Assembly (NCBI GenBank): GCA_028285315.1
Contig: JANQPU010000304.1
Coordinates: forward strand, 1-43,041
Direction of reading: 5' to 3'
Source: Acaryochloris sp. IP29b_bin.176
GTDB lineage: Bacteria; Cyanobacteriota; Cyanobacteriia; Thermosynechococcales; Thermosynechococcaceae
DNA: 43,041 nt
The notes beneath the pieces are model-generated. The model saw only the letters and a program-made list of their open reading frames with translations. It made no database searches and was not told where the DNA came from. Below are positions 1 to 5,842 of this stretch, in pieces. The stretch's first letter is position 1, and each line of letters begins with the position of its first letter. Both the position numbers and the translations under genes were made by a program.

Positions 1-1
1 T

Positions 2-1312
2 GGCTTTGGTGTCTATGAAGCGATTGATCATGCCCATCGAACGGCTGCGGATCGAGAATTGCAAGCGATCGCAGGTCGGTTACACGACAATATAGAGCCT
101 ATGCTCAAGCAACCTGGTGAACTCCCTACCAGTGCCCAGCGGTATTTACCAAATTCTTGCATCAGCTCAGAACCCTGCATAACATCTGCTAGAGATGCTA
201 ATCATGCACCAGGAGAGATGTTCCAGGGCAGCTATTACATTCGGCTTTTAGATACCTCCCGAAACCTGATTGCTCTGGCTGGGCTGAGACCCAATGGTCT
301 AGCATCCTCTTCGTCTACGACGGCATGGCAGTATCTTCAGGACGAAGACAATATTCGCTACCGCCAAATTACCATTCCTTTGCAAAATCCTGATGCGCCT
401 CCTTGGGGATATCTGCAAGTCGGTAGTTCTCTCAAGCATTCTGATCAGTATCTCTCCTCAGTCAGATTGGTTCTATTTGCTGGCTTGCCCTTAGCTCTGT
501 TTTTTATCGGTGTTGCAGGCTGGTGGCTTGCTGGACGAGCGATGCAACCGATTCGTCAGTCCTACCAGCAGATGCAGCAGTTCACGGCAGATGCAGCCCA
601 CGAGTTACGCACTCCCATCGCTGCAGCCCAAGCTACAGTGGAATCCGTCTTGGACATACCTCAACTATCGGCAACCGAGGCCCGAGCAACGCTCCAAACG
701 CTGGATCGCCAGCATCAACGTTTGTCCCAACTGATTCAGGACTTGCTGTTGTTGACCCGATTGGACCGCCAAAAACCACTGAAGCAGAATGATTCTTGCT
801 GCCTTCAGGATTTAGTGAGCGACATTGCCGAAGAGTTAGCGGCTCTGGCCTTAAACAAAAAGATCCAGCTCCAAACCGATGTTCAAATTGATCAGCCCTT
901 ATGGGTCAGCGGGGATGAAGCACAGCTTTATCGACTCGTGTTTAACCTCGTGATCAATGCGATTCAGTACACCCCTGAAGTAGGTAAAGTCACTCTTGCG
1001 TTAAGTCAGCAGGACCAACAGGCAGTGATTCAGGTGCGAGATACGGGGGTAGGGATTGCACCAGAGTATCAAGCCAAGATCTTTGATCGGTTTTATCGGG
1101 TGGATTGCGATCGCAACCGACAAACGGGCGGTTCAGGGTTAGGACTAGCGATTGCGAGTGCGATCGCTAAGGCTCATCAAGGCAAGATCCAGCTTCGAAG
1201 TCAACTGGGTCAGGGCAGTACTTTTACTGTTCATCTTCCTCAAACAGCGGAGAAAATGCCCACTGTGCTAGGATTCGGTCATGACTCGGCAAGAGACGCT
1301 ACAAACCATTAG
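2..1312 (+). CDS. Sensor histidine kinase (RppB/NrsS-like), 5' end outside window
   Basis: This is the C-terminal 436 codons of a membrane sensor kinase; the frame is open to the window edge, so the start lies upstream. It shows an extracytoplasmic sensor part with two Cys, one transmembrane helix near bases 455-530, and an H-box (FTADAAHELRTP) with the phospho-accepting His codon at 599-601. These are followed by N-box (NLVINAIQYTP), DTGVGIAPE and GSGLGLAIA ATP-binding motifs. The short linker after the helix (GRAMQPIRQSYQQMQQ) is typical of cyanobacterial RppB/NrsS-type kinases, some of which sense nickel or redox state. Its response regulator should lie just upstream of the window. By position it probably controls the metal-resistance genes downstream, where direct-repeat regulator sites are visible. 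The last 32 bases overlap the antitoxin gene. Kinase assignment is secure; the signal sensed is inferred. Confidence 0.9.
   Translation, partial: GFGVYEAIDHAHRTAADRELQAIAGRLHDNIEPMLKQPGELPTSAQRYLPNSCISSEPCITSARDANHAPGEMFQGSYYIRLLDTSRNLIALAGLRPNGLASSSSTTAWQYLQDEDNIRYRQITIPLQNPDAPPWGYLQVGSSLKHSDQYLSSVRLVLFAGLPLALFFIGVAGWWLAGRAMQPIRQSYQQMQQFTADAAHELRTPIAAAQATVESVLDIPQLSATEARATLQTLDRQHQRLSQLIQDLLLLTRLDRQKPLKQNDSCCLQDLVSDIAEELAALALNKKIQLQTDVQIDQPLWVSGDEAQLYRLVFNLVINAIQYTPEVGKVTLALSQQDQQAVIQVRDTGVGIAPEYQAKIFDRFYRVDCDRNRQTGGSGLGLAIASAIAKAHQGKIQLRSQLGQGSTFTVHLPQTAEKMPTVLGFGHDSARDATNH
65..72. repeat. HIP1 octamer GCGATCGC (first of many copies)
   Basis: This is the highly iterated palindrome of cyanobacterial genomes, and this is its first copy in the window. 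I read about two dozen perfect copies, for example near 1108, 1161, 5273, 9813, 10087, 12489, 14024, 19472, 22357, 24775, 30999, 33332, 34740, 36319, 37666, 40320 and 41887. They lie almost entirely inside genes. They support a cyanobacterial origin. Confidence 0.9.
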
Positions 1313-1523
1313 TCACTTACTGCAGCAACAGCCTCAGGAAAAACTGGAGGCGCTTTTAGGTTGGCTAGAACAAGGCGATGATGATTTTGAACAGCGGCTG
1401 CGTGCTGATGCAGAAGCAGGAAAGTTCGATCAGCTTATTGCTGACGTGATTGCCGAAGACGAAGCAGGAGAGACAATAGATCTTGAAGCATCGTGCGACA
1501 AGGACTTTTTGGAAGCTGTATAA
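1281..1523 (+). CDS. Orphan antitoxin-like protein of a RelE-type toxin-antitoxin pair
   Basis: An 80-residue acidic protein whose ATG lies inside the end of the kinase gene in another frame. The middle (ADAEAGKFDQLIADVIAEDEAGE) is the acidic 'AGKFDxL' segment commonly seen near the C-terminus of short cyanobacterial antitoxins encoded before RelE-like toxins; the N-terminal half is helical. In such pairs the antitoxin binds and neutralises an mRNA-cleaving toxin and represses the operon. Here the toxin frame that starts inside its 3' end closes after 27 codons, so the antitoxin is probably orphaned. The last 13 or so residues are encoded by DNA that also encodes the toxin start and may be an extension. 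The family call rests on motif recognition only. Confidence 0.6.
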   Translation: MTRQETLQTISHLLQQQPQEKLEALLGWLEQGDDDFEQRLRADAEAGKFDQLIADVIAEDEAGETIDLEASCDKDFLEAV

Positions 1524-1566
1524 CAAGCTGTCACCTGATCTGCAGTGCCAAGCTAGCAAACGGTAG
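1483..1566 (+). pseudogene. Truncated RelE/ParE-like toxin remnant
   Basis: In the frame +1 to the antitoxin end, a TTG at 1483 opens a 27-codon frame beginning MKHRATRTFWKLYNKLSPDL, followed by QCQASKR and a TAG at 1564. The FWKLYNKLSPDLQ segment closely resembles the first helix of cyanobacterial RelE-like toxins, which normally run about 90-110 residues. I found no matching continuation (central strands, catalytic Arg/Tyr region) in the next 60 bases in any frame. The body of the toxin therefore appears deleted, perhaps at the junction with the leftward tcmP gene. The overlap of antitoxin end and toxin start is the usual arrangement for these pairs. Short length limits certainty. Confidence 0.5.
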
Positions 1567-1625
1567 TATTATTTTGAGATAGAAGCTGGAGAGGGATATC
1601 AATAACATTGGATTGATTTTCCCTG

Positions 1626-2506
1626 TTATCTCTGTGAATTTCTTAATCTTTCGTATTTCTTGAAAATGTCATTCGTAATCTTAGTAGCTGCCTGATTGTG
1701 GCTTGCTAAACACAAAGCGTATAGTGCCGAATTAGTGGAGTTCCTCATTAAAACAGGTCTACTTACGTGAGGAAAAAGCGATTTTAGTTGCTCTGTATAA
1801 AGACTCGCCAACCATTCTGCTGGTATTGTCTCACGGCTTAGGCCAGTTTCTGTTGGATTGCCAAACAGATCCAGTTGTATTTCTGAATGCTCACGATATA
1901 TCTGCGTAATCCAATCTGTACTCCCCATCACTTTATTTAATTGTTCTATCACTTCTGGCATTGGAGTCTGATTTCTGGGTAGAAGACGAGTAACACCCAT
2001 GACCGAAAAATTGACGAAAATATCACAAGTTTTAGTGTCAGCTAGTTCTCGCACCGTTTCCCAGTCTACCTGTAAACCATAGGGGTCTAGGAAGACAAAT
2101 GCCCGTTGTTTAGAGAAATAAGGCAGTTTTGGAACTACTATTTGACACAAGATTTCATTGCAATCACCGAGGTGAACGTCAATTACACAGCCTGGAAACT
2201 CTTCGCGAAGCTCTTGTACACGTTCTACACGTCGAGAAGAGACATCAATAAACCAGTATCCGTCAAATTGTGGTTCTGTTTGCAGCGCTCTCAAGGGTGA
2301 GCCATCAATGTAACGCTGTTCATCTTGTTTTGCCCTAGGTCTAACAGAACCAGCAAAGGCATCAATGTAGTAGTATGCTCTCAGCCAACTTTTTTTTGCG
2401 CATTCATGATAACGGAATAGGCTTTGAGATATTTCGCTAGCAGATCTAACTTCTCTTCAGACCAGCTTCCGATGATATCTTCTCCTTCGTTACCTCGCCG
2501 ACTCAT
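1626..2506 (-). pseudogene. tcmP: Three-Cys-motif partner protein TcmP, frameshifted at an A8 run
   Basis: Two frames together give one TcmP protein. The ATG at 2506 starts MSRRGNEGEDIIGSW and runs about 40 codons to a poly-A run (T8 on the + strand, 2390-2397), after which the frame closes. The other frame continues with SWLRAYYYIDAFAGS and runs intact to 1626, including FIDVSSRRVERVQ and AFVFLDPYGLQVDW. One extra A (nine instead of eight) would join them as QKKSWLRAYYYIDAFAGS. The remaining open part (TTG at 2294) would lack the YIDAFAGS motif. TcmP is a known partner of DUF5131 proteins and its biochemical role is not established. The DAFAGS / FIDVS / FLDPYG series resembles motifs I, II and IV of class I methyltransferases (inference). 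It is the second gene of a two-gene operon, 13 bases after the DUF5131 stop. Confidence 0.65.
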
Positions 2507-2519
2507 GGTTTGACTCTCT

Positions 2520-3314
2520 TTAGCTCACAGAGGCTGAGTACTTGCGTTCTGGAGTACCTGTTTTTTGACGCCTAGAAACAATTTTTCGTTTTTCCCATCT
2601 ATGTACATGCTCGTACCAGGCTGATGGCATCTCATCCCAGATCTGGCCATCAAACACTCTGCCACCAGTCTTTGAATGGTAACCTCCCCATTGCTTAAAG
2701 AAAAACGCAGCTTCAGCCTCCCGCGTTTGGTAGTAAATCTCTCTGACCCATTTTGGACTTATCGGACGATGATGATGTCCAGACTCACCACCAACAATTA
2801 CCCAATCAATGCCTTCAAGATTCAGAGTCAGTTCTCCCAACAAAGGCTCACATGACAGGAATCTGATTTTTGCTGGTACTTGTCTGAGTGTATCAATTCT
2901 AGAAGTGTATTGTTGACTCTCTACAGATACACCCGCCCAAATGTTGTCACCCCACTCAAGTTGAGGTGCAAGCCTTGCTAGATTTTGATCACGCTTAGTC
3001 AGAATTTGATAAATATGCCACGGAGTTTCACGCATCACAGCAAAAACTTTTCGCAGGTATTCCAATGGCACATCTTGATGGAAAAGGTCGCTCATCGAGT
3101 TCACAAACACTCGGCTAGGAGAGCGCCATTTTTTCGGTTGCTCCAACCGATCAGGATGAAGTGTCAAATTGAAGCCTTGTGGGAAACTCTTCGGAAACCG
3201 TTTTGTGAGAGCTTCTGCATAGCAGTACCGACAGCCAGGACTCACCCTACTACAACCAGTGGTTGGGTTCCAAGTCTTGTCAGTCCATTCAATACCAGTT
3301 TTGCTGCTTGACAT
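2520..3314 (-). CDS. DUF5131 / phage Gp37-Gp68 family three-Cys protein
   Basis: A 264-residue protein of the DUF5131 (phage Gp37/Gp68) family. The N-terminus IEWTDKTWNPTTGC begins the hallmark three-cysteine motif with Cys21, Cys28 and Cys31 (CX6CX2C, ending GCRYCYAE), which resembles an iron-sulfur or radical-SAM type cluster site. Further recognisable segments are FVNSMSDLFH, LTKRDQN, WAGVSVE, FLSCEPLLG and VIVGGESG, then FFFKQWGG near the C-terminus. The family is encoded next to TcmP in many bacteria and some phages; the function of the pair is unknown to me. Length is normal and the frame intact, so this partner looks functional while the next gene is frameshifted. It appears to be transcribed from a promoter directly abutting its ATG. 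The cluster and radical-SAM comparison is inference. Confidence 0.85.
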   Translation of the reverse strand: MSSSKTGIEWTDKTWNPTTGCSRVSPGCRYCYAEALTKRFPKSFPQGFNLTLHPDRLEQPKKWRSPSRVFVNSMSDLFHQDVPLEYLRKVFAVMRETPWHIYQILTKRDQNLARLAPQLEWGDNIWAGVSVESQQYTSRIDTLRQVPAKIRFLSCEPLLGELTLNLEGIDWVIVGGESGHHHRPISPKWVREIYYQTREAEAAFFFKQWGGYHSKTGGRVFDGQIWDEMPSAWYEHVHRWEKRKIVSRRQKTGTPERKYSASVS

Positions 3315-3320
3315 TGCGAC

Positions 3321-3348
3321 AGTATATATCTTTTTGGACTGATGGCAA
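3321..3348 (-). promoter_or_regulatory. Promoter of the DUF5131-tcmP operon, probably giving a leaderless mRNA
   Basis: On the minus strand a -35 TTGCCA (3348-3343) is followed by 16 bases and a -10 TATACT (3326-3321). Only six bases (GTCGCA) separate the -10 from the ATG at 3314, so transcription should start at or next to the start codon. No Shine-Dalgarno sequence precedes the ATG. Confidence 0.5.
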
Positions 3349-3486
3349 TATCCTATTTTAGTTCATGTGTACTAAAGCGCCAAGTTTTTACATGAATCTT
3401 CTAAGATGCCTAGCATTTCAATAGATAGTGAGGCAGCGCAACAAGCCAGCTTCAATGAGTTCAGGGAAGAGGATTAAGCTGTATAG

Positions 3487-4740
3487 CTAAACCTGCATCT
3501 CAATCATCCCCATCATTCCCAGCTCTTCATGGTCGAGAATGTGACAGTGGTAAACCGTTTTGCCGGGATAGTCCCTGAACGGAATCCGAATCCGAACTGT
3601 CTCTCCTGTCGGGACTAGCACCGTATCTTTCCAGGCTTGATAGGTCGTAGGCTGACCATTTCGGGCCACAACTTGAAACGGATTCGTATGCAAATGAAAG
3701 GGATGATCCATCACCCCAGTATTTGAAATCTCCCAATCTTCTATAGTGTCCAGTGACACTTCCGTATCAATGCGCTGCGGATCAAAAGACTTGCCATTGA
3801 TTAAAAACACCATTCCCTGTCCCGGTACCATGCCATGATTGAGGGCGAATTTGCGTTCAGTCGTTGGGGCTGTCAGGGCATCGACAGGCAGCAGTTTTTG
3901 GGGTAAAGATTGCAGTTCAACCTGGCCTGAGTAGGACAATGTTGCCAAGGTCTGAGGGGAACCTTGATCGCTTTGGTGCATCATGCCAGGTCTTCTGCGG
4001 CGACGCCCCATCATGCTACCCATCATCCCCATCTCTCCCCGACTGTAGGGTAGATCCAATAATCGATATTCGTCTGGTTCCTGCTCTCCACGCACAAGGA
4101 CTTCAGCTCGTTCACCCGGCGATAAAAGGAGTTCCGACATCTCAACAGGAACTGATAAGGGATGACCATCGGTCGCAATCAGATAAAACGGATGCTTTTC
4201 CAGCGCTAAACGATAAAATCGGGCATTGGACGCATTGACCAACCTCAGCCGCGCCAACCCACCTGCGGGAATTGAAAATGAAGGATTGACCTGACCATTG
4301 ACCGTCACAAGATCCCCCTCCCGACCCGCCATGCGACCCATCATGGGGCGATGTTGTTCAACCACAAAGTCTTTTAGAAACAGAAAAATCTCTTCTGCTG
4401 CCTGAATTTCAAGTATCTCATCTAGTGGACCTCGGACGATGAAAATACCGCCTAACCCTCCTAGAATTTGGTCCGCGACATAGCCATGTAAATGGGGATG
4501 GTAGTAGGCTAATCCCCCGGAATGAGTCTGAGGAATTGAGAACTCGTAGGTGACCTGTTCCCCACTGCCAACCCTGAGAAAAACGTTGTCTGCATTGCCT
4601 GTGGGCGGAATATGCAGGCCATGGTAATGCAGGTTAGTCGGGTCTGGCAGGTTATTTTGAAACCGGATCCGCACGGTATCACCTGGTTTTGCTTCCAGTC
4701 GTGGACCCGGAATTTGACCGTTATAGGCCAGTAAATTCAT
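3487..4740 (-). CDS. Multicopper oxidase (CueO-like), catalytic part
   Basis: 417 residues carrying all four copper-ligand clusters: HYH (His38/His40), HPHLH (His81/His83), HPFHLH near residue 346, and HCHILDHEELGMM (His398, Cys399, His400, His404, probable axial Met409). These bind the type 1 and the type 2/3 trinuclear copper sites of laccase/cuprous-oxidase enzymes, which oxidise substrates with reduction of oxygen to water. A Met/His-rich insert with an Arg run (MGMMGSMMGRRRRRPGMMHQ), around residues 235-255, suggests Cu(I) binding as in CueO. The ATG at 4740 is internal to the ancestral gene: the Tat leader lies upstream in another frame. Translation from here, with an AGGTGG about 10 bases upstream, would give an enzyme without an export signal. 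The neighbouring DUF411 and RND genes support a copper detoxification role. Confidence 0.85.
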   Translation of the reverse strand: MNLLAYNGQIPGPRLEAKPGDTVRIRFQNNLPDPTNLHYHGLHIPPTGNADNVFLRVGSGEQVTYEFSIPQTHSGGLAYYHPHLHGYVADQILGGLGGIFIVRGPLDEILEIQAAEEIFLFLKDFVVEQHRPMMGRMAGREGDLVTVNGQVNPSFSIPAGGLARLRLVNASNARFYRLALEKHPFYLIATDGHPLSVPVEMSELLLSPGERAEVLVRGEQEPDEYRLLDLPYSRGEMGMMGSMMGRRRRRPGMMHQSDQGSPQTLATLSYSGQVELQSLPQKLLPVDALTAPTTERKFALNHGMVPGQGMVFLINGKSFDPQRIDTEVSLDTIEDWEISNTGVMDHPFHLHTNPFQVVARNGQPTTYQAWKDTVLVPTGETVRIRIPFRDYPGKTVYHCHILDHEELGMMGMIEMQV

Positions 4741-4751
4741 GGTTTCGCCAC

Positions 4752-4934
4752 CTAAGTCAAGTCTCCGAAAGCTGGCCTCAGGTCAAGCTCCAACACCCCA
4801 TTACGGCTTGTGTGTAGCTTTGGACGCTTGACCTGAGGCTTAGGGGCTGTTTGGGTTTGACCACGACCGCATCTTGAAAGCAGTACAGAACCCGCACTAC
4901 TGCTGCACAAGGCTAGAAATTGCCTACGTCGCAT
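4752..4934 (-). pseudogene. Tat leader and N-terminus of the multicopper oxidase, separated by a one-base deletion
   Basis: Sixty codons start MRRRQFLALCSSSAGSVLLS, a twin-arginine export signal (RRRQFL), with a possible lipobox-like LLSRC, then a linker and NGVLELDLRPAFGDLT before a TAG. Adding one T in the minus-strand run before the stop changes ACT TAG to ACT TTA and reads GDLTLGGETMNLLAYNGQIP, straight into the oxidase. The break is thus a single-base loss near 4752-4755, or a sequencing error. A strong AGGAGGGG lies about 7 bases before the ATG. Family knowledge: such oxidases are exported folded by Tat, so the break should strand the enzyme in the cytoplasm. Confidence 0.75.
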
Positions 4935-4955
4935 CCCTTTCCCCTCCTAATGTTG

Positions 4956-4973
4956 GGGCTGTCCTAGCAGCCC
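4956..4973 (-). other. Hairpin in the oxidase mRNA leader
   Basis: GGGCTG (4956-4961) and CAGCCC (4968-4973) form a perfect 6-bp stem with a six-base loop. On the minus strand it lies between the predicted start of the oxidase mRNA and its AGGAGGGG ribosome site. It has no following T run, so it is more likely a 5' stabilising or translation-tuning element than a terminator. Confidence 0.4.
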
Positions 4974-4984
4974 TCTTAATCTCA

Positions 4985-5018
4985 ATTAGGGCACAAGATT
5001 ATGAGATTAGGATGATAT
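4985..5018 (-). promoter_or_regulatory. Response-regulator box and promoter of the multicopper oxidase
   Basis: Minus strand: ATATCAT (5018-5012), four bases, ATCTCAT (5007-5001), ten bases, then a -10-like CCTAAT (4990-4985). The two heptamers are 11 bp apart, one helical turn, as expected for a tandem OmpR-family response-regulator dimer replacing a -35 box. The same arrangement, with the shared string ATCTCATAAT, precedes the RND operon at 5759-5792. From memory it also resembles the TTTCAT-N5-TTTCAT site described for cyanobacterial CopR. Confidence 0.55.
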
Positions 5019-5066
5019 CTCTTCGTGCAGCAAGCACTTTGTGCCAAGCCAGGGTGGATAGTAGCC

Positions 5067-5588
5067 TTAGGAATAATGTTCTGCAAATACGGTAGTCTGC
5101 CCTGCCTCATCAAATGTGAATACAGAATAGGGTTCTTTGATATTCCCTGACTCCACCCCCGGTGATCCAATGGGCATTCCAGGGACGGCTATACCTGCGA
5201 CATCAGACTTCTTAGCTAGTAACCGTTTAACATCAGCAGCGGGAATATGGCCTTCAATTACGTAACCATTTGCGATCGCAGTATGGCAAGACGCTAAATC
5301 ATCCGGTACATTATGCTCCCGCTTTACACCTTCTAGATCCTCAGTGATATTATCTTGAACCTGGAATCCGTGAGCCTTCATATGCTCTATCCAAACCCCG
5401 CAACAACCACAGGTGGGGCTACGAAAGGCCGTGATTTTCAATGCTTCAGGGGGAAGGTTTTCTGCGATTGCAGGGTGATGCATTGGTTTGGGAGCAACCG
5501 CAGAATAGACGCCTACACCGACGCCGCCTGTCACTAGAATTGCAGCTCCGATACGCAACCAAGACTGTTGGAAAAGAGTTTTTATCAT
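5067..5588 (-). CDS. DUF411 metal-binding protein, membrane-anchored or exported
   Basis: 173 residues with an N-terminal hydrophobic helix (about residues 11-31, LRIGAAILVTGGVGVGVYSA) acting as a signal peptide or anchor, followed by PKPMHHPAIAENLP and a DUF411 domain. The domain carries the hallmark SPTCGCCGVWIEHM (the CGCC pair likely coordinates metal), then ASCHTAIANGYVIEGHIPA and AVPGMPIGSPGVE, both typical of the family. DUF411 proteins are encoded next to copper and other metal-resistance genes; a precise biochemical role is not settled. It is transcribed toward the oxidase, but the oxidase has its own box downstream of this stop. It diverges from the RND operon across a 254-base promoter region. 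Confidence 0.88.
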   Translation of the reverse strand: MIKTLFQQSWLRIGAAILVTGGVGVGVYSAVAPKPMHHPAIAENLPPEALKITAFRSPTCGCCGVWIEHMKAHGFQVQDNITEDLEGVKREHNVPDDLASCHTAIANGYVIEGHIPAADVKRLLAKKSDVAGIAVPGMPIGSPGVESGNIKEPYSVFTFDEAGQTTVFAEHYS

Positions 5589-5652
5589 TGTTTAATTTGT
5601 CGAATATTTGATTGACATCGAGATTGAATCGGTTGCGATGTCTGTTAGCTCT

Positions 5653-5684
5653 AGTATAGCCACATCCACCCCCAAAAGTGTCAA
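5653..5684 (-). promoter_or_regulatory. Candidate long-spacer promoter for the DUF411 gene
   Basis: Minus strand: a perfect -35 TTGACA (5684-5679) and a good -10 TATACT (5658-5653) separated by 20 bases. Spacers of 19-20 bp are characteristic of MerR/CueR-activated metal promoters. However, the spacer here (G-rich, no inverted repeat) does not show the usual dyad. The predicted leader is about 58 bases. Confidence 0.35.
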
Positions 5685-5758
5685 GCTTCTTCAGTCAGAA
5701 TATATTTCTGCTATGGGTTTCAAGAAATTCAGCACTGTTAAAAAAGATGAATATTCCT

Positions 5759-5792
5759 ATCTCATTCTGATCTCATAATTGCTATTTATAAT
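5759..5792 (+). promoter_or_regulatory. Response-regulator box and promoter of the RND efflux operon
   Basis: ATCTCAT (5759-5765), TCTG, ATCTCAT (5770-5776), ten bases, then a consensus -10 TATAAT (5787-5792). There is no good -35 and the repeats occupy its place, which is the layout of an activator-dependent OmpR-family promoter. The element matches the one before the multicopper oxidase in repeat sequence, 11-bp phasing and distance to the -10. Confidence 0.6.
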
Positions 5793-5842
5793 CAGTTGAG
5801 AAAGCATGTATCAAGTGCTACACACTCAGCGACGCTAAACGA

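Noticed and set aside
3864-4238. 124-codon plus-strand frame across the multicopper oxidase
   Set aside because: Antisense shadow; the minus-strand protein has all copper ligands.
1155-5272. A stretch of about 4 kb with no HIP1 octamer, as proof of foreign DNA
   Set aside because: An even longer octamer-free stretch (about 24.8-31.0 kb) covers housekeeping genes, so the absence is not diagnostic.
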